Assembly: GCA_023957235.1 (NCBI GenBank)
Contig: JAMLHI010000001.1
Location: 62,001-126,000 of the forward strand
Direction of reading: 5' to 3'
Length of the DNA: 64,000 nt
Origin: Chitinophagales bacterium
Lineage (GTDB): Bacteria > Bacteroidota > Bacteroidia > Chitinophagales > JADIYW01
In this document: piece by piece, positions 53,201-60,062 of the stretch
Numbering within the stretch: position 1 is the stretch's first letter
How the letters are laid out: each line of letters begins with the position of its first letter
Program-made: the position numbers and the translations under genes
The notes under the pieces: generated by a model
What the model saw: the letters and a program-made list of their open reading frames with translations, nothing else
Told to the model about the DNA's origin: nothing
Database searches by the model: none

Positions 53201-54573
53201 CCCAAGATGCAATTCAAGATATTATCCTACCCAATTTTCAAGGTTGTGATAGTACTGTTAGATATACTATTCAATTTATTCCAAAAATTAGAACACAAAA
53301 AGATACAGCAATATGTGAAGGGCAAACTTATACATTTGGATCTCAACTTATCTCTTCTGCTGGAACTTATACAGAAGTATTTAAGGCTACAACTGGTTGT
53401 GATTCTATTGTTACCTTAAACCTGTCTATCATTTCTATTCAGATTCATATCAGCCAATCTAGTATCTGTGAAGATCAGAAAGCGACATTAAATATCCAAA
53501 ACAGCTCTCCGACACAAATATCATGGTTCAAAGATTTTGTTGATATCAATAAAAATACACCATCCATAAATGTTCAAACTGCAGGAAATTATTTTGCAAT
53601 CGCGGGACAAGGAACAGGTTGTAGAGACACTTCTAATTCTATAACTTTAAATGTAAAACCTACACCTGTAATAGATTTAGGTCCCGACCAGCTTATTTGT
53701 CGTGAAGATTCTATCATGTTTGATGCTAGCTATCCCAATGCCAGTTACCTATGGAACAATCAATTCAATACACCTTCTATCTTTGCGAAGGAGACTGGTG
53801 TATATTCTGTGATAGTAACACTTAATGAATGTCCTTTTATTGATTCTATACAACTGACAGTTCAAGAGCTTCCGATTGTAGATTTAGGTGCGGACTTCAG
53901 TGCATGTATAGATAGTTTTGCAATCCTTACAAATAACAATATCCCAGGAAATTATAAATGGAGTGGTGGTAGTACTTCAAATAGTTTAAAAGTAGATTCT
54001 ACAGGAATTTATTCTTTAGAGGTCACACAAGGGATATGTAAAAATTCAGATTCTATATTAGTAACTTTTGAATTGCTTCCCCCTGTAGTCGATTTAGGGA
54101 AAGACACATCTTTTTGTATTCATAAATTTGTTACAATAGGGAATGAGGTCAGTAATGCATTAATATATGAATGGAATACCAGTGAATCTAGCGCATTTAT
54201 TGACGCAAAAGAAGCTGGCATTTATACATTAAAAGTCAGCAACCAATGTGGCTTTTCAATAGATTCTATTCAAATTACTCAGGAAAATTGCGAGTGTGGA
54301 GTTTTTGTACCTAGCGCATTTTCGCCTATAGGTTCGAATAGCAATAGTAGTTTAAAACCAATTGTAACTTGCTTGTTATCTGACTATTACTTTGCTGTTT
54401 ATAATCGTTGGGGAGAAAAGATGTTTGAAAGTAGTAATATTGGAGAAAGTTGGGATGGCACAAAAAATGGGAAAGAACAACCACTTGATGGATATACTTA
54501 CTATGTTAAATATAGATTAGATCAAGAAGAACAATTTCAGGAATTGACTGGAGTGTCTATTCTAATACGGTAA
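47287..54573 (+). CDS. Giant secreted repeat protein with gliding-motility-type C-terminus, 2428 aa
   Basis: A signal peptide (1-20) precedes about 1150 residues of Asn/Ser/Thr-rich beta-helix-like sequence. Recurrent DYYWVNATGNMKWSDKNNW-type modules occur at about 22, 420 and 815. A PKD/SprB-like region (about 1190-1470) follows. Then come eleven alternating Cys-containing units (about 1485-2050) and immunoglobulin-like VDLG modules. The last 90 residues (CGVFVPSAFSPIG ... YNRWGEKMFESS ... WDGTKNG ... DGYTYYVKY) form the gliding-motility-associated CHU_C domain, a type IX secretion signal. It is probably a cell-surface adhesin; no enzymatic motif is seen. Confidence 0.88.
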   Translation: MLKRFFTTIILFLLLFTLKSADFYWIGGDGVTGGSYANPKSGSWSILSNWRDSTIGGNIPSSVPSSKDDVYINTPSAAVTINIPSSEIFSKNFTFNGKGKVSFDLPSNTAINCKGSFTWNDSGELTMGTNSNINIGESITIGTTAKITFPPGLNYINLIGDGGSFNINTNNVLLNVYNFIINPTEPNTNYIFTSPLNTSRLVINAGIIDFGNYNYNLAFFYTDNIGSRVLNFNNSKFDISNTFRVGGNGLVVNSGNSEIILNNNSSFIFNSTIPLKFNRVTTKNNIPTAVAATINSLTSPGLLEFQVVNIFHPLKVIARGISIDTVVFNGSTSLSLPSKDIVPGNNFNKINKAIVSTAGCSLPLLENLGVGVVDLRLSGGLNTNALGTKNIHVTTGSLTVNTWADIGDNLNISGTSSSTPTDYYWVNATGNMKWSDKNNWRIGSCSGAIPSCPPSFNDNVFIDGCGPGIDRINMDIEGSANNITWTNNIANGQTILIGTEDLNVYGSFDIQKNGLLITHSKNINFNGKNNSIYSGTTNISSNIIINSSGVFNINNDLKTKGNFVQKYGTLNTNNFNINCLTFTSGDPDYNYFLSQTCKPTRTLNLGSSTITMSSGGNSNPLLIYAGNLSLSANTSTFILTGSGTSNDILSATIYSTCQTKNLPWNNLFFIGNGNYTQSIDINQPNSLRNSFKNIRFSSNGKTSSYLSYDTLFIRSGKVYSLNAAAAGVQHIINNTIEIEGTTTCDALTFIQGTTFPITLRKTAGTLQLNNVILRNVIGTGGATFNAVQSVNAGNVTNFNFSSSIPNSDYYWNNSSGGDWNDCNNWSIGSPSGPNPTVLPSPVTNVHFTIPINGTVQVSATSFCKDMSWTLPSGNAIFAGDNPVYIFGSMTLESNAKLNWQYNGYLYFTSDVSNNSIQFNNQILNNHIYFIGNGDYTLKDDLKLGKGANINDYYNIIIENGTFSTGGFNIQAGSFISNTDYPRNIHLGNSTITTLIGGVTINGNNLNLNSGTSTFICNSSFNIRNKGVNIYNILFNGTGSKDALNYTSTVPSAPLPFYNNVTFLNNGSIKGNHIYDTLEFSTGKTYKIESNSVQKIIKTLIASGTPCEYTTIQGTISGQTAGFFKTTGNDIHLYQVYLVDIAGLKTNPNDGTSSTSSYFASGNSTSNGNTPGWTIGESPDFKFGFGGGKIDSLKCTDFPYTISTSTFYKPNSYLWGDGSTASTFVATKPGKYTLTAFYENNCKYTDSIYLFLNDIADFNINFKNPTCYNSTNGVLEIVPSDTQKHSYVWKNLPDTTAKISNLSSGTYSVTVNKGICTKNDSIKIFKDTIDVILTPTDPGCLNQDGQIQATPINTQGNVTYIWTPSSAGNTAIVTGLSGGDYQLQIVDDSLCSITDSAHLTFIPLPTVTFNAIPDFCENNNSTIDLSNWVTPSGGRFFGNGITGTSFLPSNAGKGTHLLSYEISDINNCKDTASINALVNDTSIVQISKAICELDSFQVGSNYYNKTGTYSTILSKSNGCDSLVILQLTTIPLPDTTIVHLTDCEGNTISLPDSSLFVSDTVHSITFKNFVNCDSTVRYQLSFIPKIRNTVQEEICDGDIFSFGNANLTTSGIYIDTFPSVVNCDSIVTLNLIVHSLSPITSVAVQGCEGKTVTLPDGFVMSTDGSHDIILSDIHKCDSIIRYNVFFVKTIQVAIKDTICDNQIYTLGTQKLQVSGVYSETFVSSAGCDSIVTLTLEVLPTYPLKTYLFEPCEGDSITLPDGSKVYSNSIQTFHLQAFYGCDSIVQYDVRFKPILKETISKTICANEFFNFNGQLINSNGIYLDTILSSINCDSIITLQLTVVPLPDTTILDILRCNGDTFTFPDSSSTSVSQSKDFKYFTANNCDSIVRYKVLFLDKITNTVLDTICANQTYTFGGTTFNTTGIYTHTFQASIGCDSIVTLHLQVNPLPPIFPINLSPCEGDTVILPDNSTFTQDAIQDIILPNFQGCDSTVRYTIQFIPKIRTQKDTAICEGQTYTFGSQLISSAGTYTEVFKATTGCDSIVTLNLSIISIQIHISQSSICEDQKATLNIQNSSPTQISWFKDFVDINKNTPSINVQTAGNYFAIAGQGTGCRDTSNSITLNVKPTPVIDLGPDQLICREDSIMFDASYPNASYLWNNQFNTPSIFAKETGVYSVIVTLNECPFIDSIQLTVQELPIVDLGADFSACIDSFAILTNNNIPGNYKWSGGSTSNSLKVDSTGIYSLEVTQGICKNSDSILVTFELLPPVVDLGKDTSFCIHKFVTIGNEVSNALIYEWNTSESSAFIDAKEAGIYTLKVSNQCGFSIDSIQITQENCECGVFVPSAFSPIGSNSNSSLKPIVTCLLSDYYFAVYNRWGEKMFESSNIGESWDGTKNGKEQPLDGYTYYVKYRLDQEEQFQELTGVSILIR

Positions 54574-54604
54574 TTATTTGGGGCATAAAAAGAAATACTT
54601 TGAA

Positions 54605-54656
54605 CATTTAGGCGACAGCCTACTGAAACTTTATATCAATCCCAACGTCATTTCGA
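54605..54656. repeat. 52-bp direct repeat, left copy
   Basis: This copy is identical over 52 bases to 56842-56893, beginning CATTTAGGCGACAGCCTACT. The two copies bracket the AAA/DUF4143 gene, 2237 bp apart. A degenerate shorter copy (first 24 bases, two changes) lies at 55224-55247. Confidence 0.95.
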
Positions 54657-54727
54657 CGAGGCACGAGGAGAAATCTCTAAGATTAACAGCGTTCCAAAAA
54701 GAGATCTCTCCCTTTGGTCGAGATGAC
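54647..54727. repeat. Palindromic intergenic repeat, copy 1
   Basis: The outer inverted arms are GTCATTTCGAC and GTCGAGATGAC; the inner arms are GAGAAATCTCT and AGAGATCTCTC. The 81-bp unit is repeated imperfectly at 54881-54961, 56884-56971 and 57069-57176. It encodes nothing and folds as a long hairpin, in the manner of REP-type elements. Confidence 0.88.
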
Positions 54728-54744
54728 GGCGTTCAGGAAAAGAG

Positions 54745-54884
54745 TATTGAGAAATGAAATGTTCAATTTGTCCCTTTGACGGTTCGAGAGCCTCACCGTC
54801 CAGTAATGCTCGGTCATTGAGGTTTGGTCATCGAGCCTGTCGAGATGCTCGAAATGACGGTTCGAGTGCCTCACCGTCCAGTCA
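54745..54884. repeat. Segmental duplicate within repeat cluster, copy 1
   Basis: This stretch, from TATTGAGAAATGA to ACCGTCCAGTCA, recurs with small insertions at 55031-55213. It contains the 32-bp inverted repeat GTCATCGAGC...GCTCGAAATGAC at 54827-54858. Confidence 0.8.
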
Positions 54885-54961
54885 TTTCGACGAGGCACGA
54901 GGAGAAATCTCTAAGATTAACAGCATTCCGAAAAGAGATCTCTCCCTTTGGTCGAGATGAC
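54881..54961. repeat. Palindromic intergenic repeat, copy 2
   Basis: This is nearly identical to copy 1 (54647-54727). It is followed by a second small hairpin (ACTCC/GGAGT, 54991-55010), a linkage also seen after copies 3 and 4. Confidence 0.88.
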
Positions 54962-55030
54962 GGCGTTCATGAACAGCGTTCACAAAAGAGACTCCTCCTA
55001 TTGTCGGAGTGACGGAGTTCAGGAAAGAAG

Positions 55031-55213
55031 TATTGAGAAATGAGAGGTTCAATTTGTCCCTTTGACGGTTCGAGTATTTCGGCAAGCTCAATAACCATGT
55101 CTCACCGTCCAGTAATGCTCGGTCATTGAGGTTCTCGTCCGGTCATTGAGGTTTGGTCATCGAGCCTGTCGAGATGCTCGAAATGACGGTTCGAGTGCCT
55201 CACCGTCCAGTCA
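55031..55213. repeat. Segmental duplicate within repeat cluster, copy 2
   Basis: This is a second, slightly longer copy of 54745-54884, again containing the 32-bp inverted repeat (55156-55187). 54574-55347 as a whole holds only such repeats; the short open frames in it are fortuitous. Confidence 0.8.
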
Positions 55214-55347
55214 GTTCAACGAGCATTTAGGCGATAGTCTACTGAAATTTCTTTTAAGCTACTTGAAGCAAATAAAAAGACATAAAATCCATTTATTAGT
55301 CAAATAAGGTTTTTAATTTGACCTTATTTTGTATATTTACTCCAATT

Positions 55348-56775
55348 ATGGCATTAAATCCTTTTTCAGAAGAACAAATTATAGCTAGACTTCAGTTTGA
55401 AAACCCTTGGTGGGCGACTAGTAGTTTAGACGGATATTATCAATCATTCAAGCCTCGACTGTATTTCAATCTGTTCTACCCTTTGATAAAAAACACCACT
55501 GTACACAGAGCAAGTGTTTTAATGGGACCAAGACGTGTTGGAAAAACTGTAATGCTTTATCACACCATTCAACAATTAATTTCAGAAGGTATATCGCCAC
55601 AGAAAATTTTGTATGCATCAATTGAAACACCAATTTATAATAACATTCCACTTGATGAACTATTTACGATGGCAAAAAAAGCTACTGGTGACACTGATTC
55701 AAATGGATGGTATATATTTTTTGATGAAATTCAATATCTAAAAGAATGGGAAGTTCATTTAAAAACATTAGTTGACACTTACCATAATACAAAATTTATA
55801 GCAAGTGGTTCAGCTGCCGCTGCATTAAAACTAAAAAGTAACGAAAGTGGAGCAGGTCGATTTACTGATTTCATGCTCCCTCCTTTGACATTTTATGAAT
55901 TTATTCATCTCAAGAATCTAGATGCATTAATCAAGGCCGACACAATCAATTGGAAAGGAAACATTGCAATTTTTTCTTCAACAACAAATATCTCCGAATT
56001 GAATAAACACTTTATAAATTATGTCAATTTTGGTGGTTATCCTGAAGTAATATTCAATCAAGAAATTCAAAATAATCCAAGTAGGTTTATGAGAGCAGAT
56101 ATTATTGACAAAGTTCTGCTAAGGGATTTACCAGGATTATATGGAATTCAAGATGTTCAAGAGCTAAACTCTCTTTTTACGACAATTGCTTGGAATAGTG
56201 GGCAAGAGTGTAGCATTGATGAATTAAGCAAAAATAGCGGAGTTAAGAAAACTACACTAAGACAATATTTGTCATATTTGGAAGCTGCGTTTTTAGTTCA
56301 TATTGTAAAACGTGTTGACCAAAAGGCCGGGCGTTTCCAAAGAGAAAACTTTTTCAAGATTTATCTCACTAACCCAAGCTTAAGAAGCGCATTGTTTGCT
56401 CCATTATCCGCAGAATCAGACGGTATGGGAGCAATTGTTGAAACTGCGATATTTAGTCAATGGATGCAACGAACATCATTCATTCCCTACTATGCAAGGT
56501 GGAAGAATGGAGAAGTTGACCTAGTTAATATTAGTAGAAAAACAAACAAACCCGATTGGGCTGTAGAAATTAAATGGAGTAACCGATTTTTTGAAGCACC
56601 AAATGAATTAAAGAGTCTGTCCTCTTTCTGTGAAGAAAACAAACTAAAACAGGCACTGGTTACCTCAATTGACAAATCAGGTATAAAAGAATTTAACAAT
56701 ATTCAAATACAATATCTACCAGCAGCAGTTTACGCATACAATGTTGGAAAAAACACATTAGAAAGCCAGAAATAA
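55348..56775 (+). CDS. AAA ATPase with DUF4143 domain
   Basis: This 475-aa protein has a P-loop ATPase of the AAA_14 type (Walker A GPRRVGKTV, residues 60-68; Walker B WYIFFDEIQYL; sensor FIASGSAAA) and a C-terminal DUF4143 domain. The latter ends in a PD-(D/E)XK-like pattern (VETAIFSQW ... GEVDLV ... AVEIKWS). ATG 55348 (MALNPFSEEQ) gives the usual start; the frame is open ten codons further. Members are scattered and often gained horizontally, with unknown role. Palindromic repeats and a perfect 52-bp direct repeat lie on both sides, so the gene may be an inserted cassette. Confidence 0.88.
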   Translation: MALNPFSEEQIIARLQFENPWWATSSLDGYYQSFKPRLYFNLFYPLIKNTTVHRASVLMGPRRVGKTVMLYHTIQQLISEGISPQKILYASIETPIYNNIPLDELFTMAKKATGDTDSNGWYIFFDEIQYLKEWEVHLKTLVDTYHNTKFIASGSAAAALKLKSNESGAGRFTDFMLPPLTFYEFIHLKNLDALIKADTINWKGNIAIFSSTTNISELNKHFINYVNFGGYPEVIFNQEIQNNPSRFMRADIIDKVLLRDLPGLYGIQDVQELNSLFTTIAWNSGQECSIDELSKNSGVKKTTLRQYLSYLEAAFLVHIVKRVDQKAGRFQRENFFKIYLTNPSLRSALFAPLSAESDGMGAIVETAIFSQWMQRTSFIPYYARWKNGEVDLVNISRKTNKPDWAVEIKWSNRFFEAPNELKSLSSFCEENKLKQALVTSIDKSGIKEFNNIQIQYLPAAVYAYNVGKNTLESQK

Positions 56776-56841
56776 AACCAATCAAAAAAACAACTGGACA
56801 GATCACGAGCTGCCTACAGCACTTACTCACAATTCCAAGAG

Positions 56842-56893
56842 CATTTAGGCGACAGCCTACTGAAACTTTATATCAATCCCAACGTCATTTCGA
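56842..56893. repeat. 52-bp direct repeat, right copy
   Basis: This copy is identical to 54605-54656 and in the same orientation. It starts 67 bases after the AAA/DUF4143 stop codon and runs into palindromic repeat copy 3. Confidence 0.95.
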
Positions 56894-56971
56894 AACGCAA
56901 CGTAGTGGAGTGAGAAATCTCATAAATTAACAGCGTTCCTCAAAGAGATCTCTCCCTTTGGTCGGGATGAC
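56884..56971. repeat. Palindromic intergenic repeat, copy 3
   Basis: This unit has the same outer and inner arms as copies 1 and 2, but the left arm continues CGAAACGCAACGTAGTGGAG, a variant shared with copy 4. The small ACTCC/GGAGT hairpin follows at about 57000-57019. Confidence 0.85.
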
Positions 56972-57068
56972 GGTGTTCATGAACAGCGTTCACAAAGAGA
57001 CTCCTCCTGTCGTCGGAGTGACGGAGTTCAGGAAAAGAGTATTGAGAAATGAAATGTTGAATCAAAAC

Positions 57069-57176
57069 GTCATTTCGAAACGCAACGAAGTGGAGTGAGA
57101 ATTGAAAATCAGCGGAGCTAAATCCTTAAGATTAAAAGCGTTCACAAAAGAGATCTCTCCCTTTGGTCGAGATGAC
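57069..57176. repeat. Palindromic intergenic repeat, copy 4
   Basis: This is a 108-bp variant with about 20 extra bases in the centre. It is followed by the small hairpin and a tail ending near 57255. From 57256 to 57567 the sequence is AT-rich and non-repetitive; I see no array, no terminator and no convincing promoter box there, although the promoter of the following operon must lie in it. Confidence 0.85.
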
Positions 57177-57567
57177 GGCGTTCAGAAACAGCGTTCACAA
57201 AAGAGGCTCCTCCTATAGTCGGAGTGACGGAGTTCAGGAAAAGAGTATTGAGATCAGCACCTTTCATTTACCACCAACATCTTTTGTAACAAAAAACCTC
57301 CAAGGGCAGTAACTTCTTTGCTTGTGAACTCAATTCTTGTTACTGTCATGATTGTAAGACTTTCTTAGAATCAATTACAAATAATCTTCATAATATCTAT
57401 GTAAAACAAATGTGGAATAATCAATGAATGACAACAGTATATTTCTAATGATCGTCATTAAAAATATTGTCCTTTTAAACCTTTTGAAATTCATATATTT
57501 TTTTATAATTTCAAATATTGAACAAATAACCTAAAAATTAAATAACATTAATTCAGCAAATTAGGCA

Positions 57568-58134
57568 ATGAAAAACAATCATTTCTTTAAAATCTTCTTC
57601 GATACCGAGTTCACCGAACTCACTCAGAATGCCAAACTGCTTTCCATAGCCTTAGTAGCCGAAACTGGAGAACAGTTTTATGCTGAATGTACCGATTATC
57701 AAGAAAAAGATATTAATGAGTGGGTTCGGGAAAATGTAATAAATAAATTTACTCTAACAAAAACAAATCTTTCAGATATTAGAAATATAGAAATAAAAGA
57801 TAATAGAGAATCAATTGCAAATAATATAAGATTATGGTTGCAGCAGTTTGAAATTAAAAATCCTAATGCTCAATTTCAGTTTTGGGGCGATTGTCCAGCT
57901 TGGGACTGGGTGCTATTTTGTGAGCTGTTTGGAGGTAGTTTTAAGCGTCCGGAAAATATTCATTATATGTGTATGGATTTAGCGACTTTGTTCCATATTA
58001 AAGGATATCTACCAGATTATAGCAGAATTCAACTTTTAAAAGACAATGATAAAGTTTTAGAAGGAGACACACACAATGCACTGTATGACACTTTGGTATG
58101 TAAAAAATGTTATGAAATTTTAATTAAAAAATAA
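57568..58134 (+). CDS. DEDDh 3'-5' exonuclease of a type III CRISPR operon
   Basis: This 188-aa single-domain RNase H-fold exonuclease resembles the Rv2179c-like family. Candidate catalytic residues are Asp12 and Glu14 (FDTEFTE), Asp108 or Asp113 (WGDCPAWDW), and His169 with Asp174 (HNALYD), an intact DEDDh set. It is the first gene of the CRISPR operon and stops 5 nt before corA. In described CorA-type III-B systems, an NrN or DEDD phosphodiesterase, or a lyase, sits beside corA and degrades the SAM-AMP messenger. That role is inferred here from the position. The alternative is a general RNase recruited to the locus. Confidence 0.8.
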   Translation: MKNNHFFKIFFDTEFTELTQNAKLLSIALVAETGEQFYAECTDYQEKDINEWVRENVINKFTLTKTNLSDIRNIEIKDNRESIANNIRLWLQQFEIKNPNAQFQFWGDCPAWDWVLFCELFGGSFKRPENIHYMCMDLATLFHIKGYLPDYSRIQLLKDNDKVLEGDTHNALYDTLVCKKCYEILIKK

Positions 58135-58139
58135 ATCAA

Positions 58140-59723
58140 ATGAGTACTGCCTTTAGCCATCATCATTTTATGTTCCCTTTTCGTTGGGATATTTTACCAG
58201 CTAATTTTAGAGAAGATGATATTAAAGAGAATATATCATTTGATAGACGTACAAACTTAGAATCAGAGTCCATTCCTGATGAATTTGGGAAATGGAAGAG
58301 AAAACAATTTGCCTTTAGAAATGAAGAAGGGAAATTTGAACATAAATACTATAATGAATTTACCTATTATCATGAATATGTATCAAAAGCGATATATGAC
58401 TTTTCTTATCCTTGGAAACATAGTCAGGGAGTTTTAAAATATTTTGAATATGATATTAAAGAAAATAGTACATACAAGATAAATATTATAGAAGATAAAG
58501 GCAATCGCTTTTCTTTAACCTTGCAAGTCGATGGAATTAGTTTACATCTTTACAATACGGGTGTGGGCGTATTGTCTTTTAATTTGAGTAATGTTTTAGA
58601 GAGCCAAAACAATGCAGATGCTATCCTACAAATCAATGAATTTGGAAGAAGGATCTATCCTCAATTCATGACTGAAAATGGCAATTTAAATTGCAAATAT
58701 AGTTTCATGCCAGATACTATCGAATTGAACATTGAAGATACCCCAATCGTAGAAGATTATGCTTGGTACGATAATGACAATATCTATCTTACCTCACAAA
58801 TCCCCTACCAATTACCCAAGCATATCACAACGCTTTTCCCTAGTAATTTTATTTTTGAGTTGAATGGCGTACTAAGCAGTGAGAAAATATTACTCACTAA
58901 AATCACAGATGATAGGATGTTTTTCTTTAGTTGGTATGGAAATAATGAAATAACAAAGAAAATAGCTGATGATTTTTCACCCAAAGGTGAAATTACAGAT
59001 GACTGGCTTTATGCTTACATATTTGGAGATAAAGAGAAGAAAAGTTCTATTGCCAACCCATTTATGCAAAAAAAACAACTTGAAGACCACACCTATACTC
59101 GATGGATAGGCTTAAAAACAATTTATGGAATCAATAGAGATTCTTTTGTATGCTTATCTGATACTGAAGGTTTTCCAAGAGTACACATGCAGACGATTTA
59201 TTATAATCTTTTGGTATTGTGTTTGGTGCAACGAGCCAGTATTTTAAAATTTACTGCCGAAGTGGCCAATCTTGCAGACTTGGCAAAAGTAGAAAAAGAC
59301 AAACAAGTAGTAGCTAATATCAAAGAGATTTATAAAAATTATATCGAGTTTATCAATAAAATACACTTCAGAGAAATCAGTCCTCAAATTCAAGGAATAG
59401 AGTTGTATAATTTGATACAAAAACACAATAATACAGAAGTAGAGATTAAAGACTTGGATAATGAAATCGGAGAACTGCACCAATATGTAAGTCTGATACA
59501 GGACAGTGAACGGAATGAAGAAGCTGCCAAACTGAATAAATTGGCCATTTTCTTCCTACCTTTTACAGTAGTCTTTGGAATCTTAGGTGCTAATTTTTTG
59601 GAACAAGGAAATTTTCCCGGTTTGCCATCACAAGCACCATGGACATGGATTGTATATGGCAGTCTGATATCAATAGTAGTTTCGGGTATCATTTATTTAT
59701 TCAATGAACTCAATAAAAAATAA
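58140..59723 (+). CDS. CorA-like membrane effector of type III CRISPR system
   Basis: This 527-aa protein has a long cytoplasmic N-terminal domain and a stalk helix (about 385-463). Two C-terminal transmembrane helices (about 468-487 and 502-521) follow. TM1 ends ILGANFLEQG, where classical CorA magnesium channels have GMN, so the selectivity motif is altered to GAN. The architecture is that of CorA/MIT channels, and the position next to a DEDDh nuclease and Cmr genes marks it as the CRISPR-associated CorA. In Bacteroides fragilis this effector is activated by SAM-AMP and disrupts the membrane. The N-terminal region shows no recognisable domain beyond that. Confidence 0.85.
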   Translation: MSTAFSHHHFMFPFRWDILPANFREDDIKENISFDRRTNLESESIPDEFGKWKRKQFAFRNEEGKFEHKYYNEFTYYHEYVSKAIYDFSYPWKHSQGVLKYFEYDIKENSTYKINIIEDKGNRFSLTLQVDGISLHLYNTGVGVLSFNLSNVLESQNNADAILQINEFGRRIYPQFMTENGNLNCKYSFMPDTIELNIEDTPIVEDYAWYDNDNIYLTSQIPYQLPKHITTLFPSNFIFELNGVLSSEKILLTKITDDRMFFFSWYGNNEITKKIADDFSPKGEITDDWLYAYIFGDKEKKSSIANPFMQKKQLEDHTYTRWIGLKTIYGINRDSFVCLSDTEGFPRVHMQTIYYNLLVLCLVQRASILKFTAEVANLADLAKVEKDKQVVANIKEIYKNYIEFINKIHFREISPQIQGIELYNLIQKHNNTEVEIKDLDNEIGELHQYVSLIQDSERNEEAAKLNKLAIFFLPFTVVFGILGANFLEQGNFPGLPSQAPWTWIVYGSLISIVVSGIIYLFNELNKK

Positions 59724-59727
59724 AATT

Positions 59728-60060
59728 ATGGAATGGAGTAACGTAACACTATGGTCAGTAATTTCAATTTGCACAACAGTCATTATTGGTTTTATTATTA
59801 AATGCGCTGAGAAATCTAAAATGAGCAAACTAAGTTTTGAGCAAAGCAAAACCCTAGAAGACAAGAAGCAGGCAAATGCTTTAGAATTGATTAAAAAACG
59901 AAAGCCCGAAATAAATCAAGAGCCAATCGACGCATTAAACAAAAAAATGAGCGAGTTGGAGGAGAAAATAAAAGAAGCTAATGACCAAACAAAAAATGAA
60001 TTGGAAAAGGCCAAAGCCCAAATAGAAATTTATGAGAAATTCTTAAACAAAAAAGCGTAA
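59728..60060 (+). CDS. Small membrane protein with coiled coil, CRISPR operon
   Basis: This 110-aa protein starts at ATG 59728 (MEWSNVTLW). One transmembrane helix (about residues 5-25) is followed by a basic turn (KCAEKSKMSK) and a charged, helical, probably coiled-coil segment (about 60-107) that would lie in the cytoplasm. An in-frame ATG at 59704 lies inside corA and is less likely. It is 4 nt from corA and 2 nt from cmr1, so it is co-translated with both. I do not recognise the family. A partner or regulator of the CorA effector, or a membrane tether for the complex, are possible roles; neither is shown. Confidence 0.75.
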   Translation: MEWSNVTLWSVISICTTVIIGFIIKCAEKSKMSKLSFEQSKTLEDKKQANALELIKKRKPEINQEPIDALNKKMSELEEKIKEANDQTKNELEKAKAQIEIYEKFLNKKA

Positions 60061-60062
60061 TC

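Noticed and set aside
54683..55091. Overlapping short open frames on both strands (60-71 codons)
   Set aside because: They consist wholly of palindromic repeat DNA, read in several frames equally well, and have no start context or family resemblance.
54574..57255. Possible CRISPR array near the cas genes
   Set aside because: The repeats are 80-100 bp with nested inverted arms, unequal spacing and no unique spacers of constant length. They are REP-like, not CRISPR repeats. No array was found anywhere in the window.
57256..57567. Promoter of the CRISPR operon
   Set aside because: I looked for TAnnTTTG with an upstream TTTG and found only partial matches, so no site is called.
58140..59723. 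Housekeeping magnesium transporter CorA
   Set aside because: The length is greater than classical CorA, the GMN motif is changed to GAN, and the gene sits 5 nt from a nuclease inside a Cmr operon.
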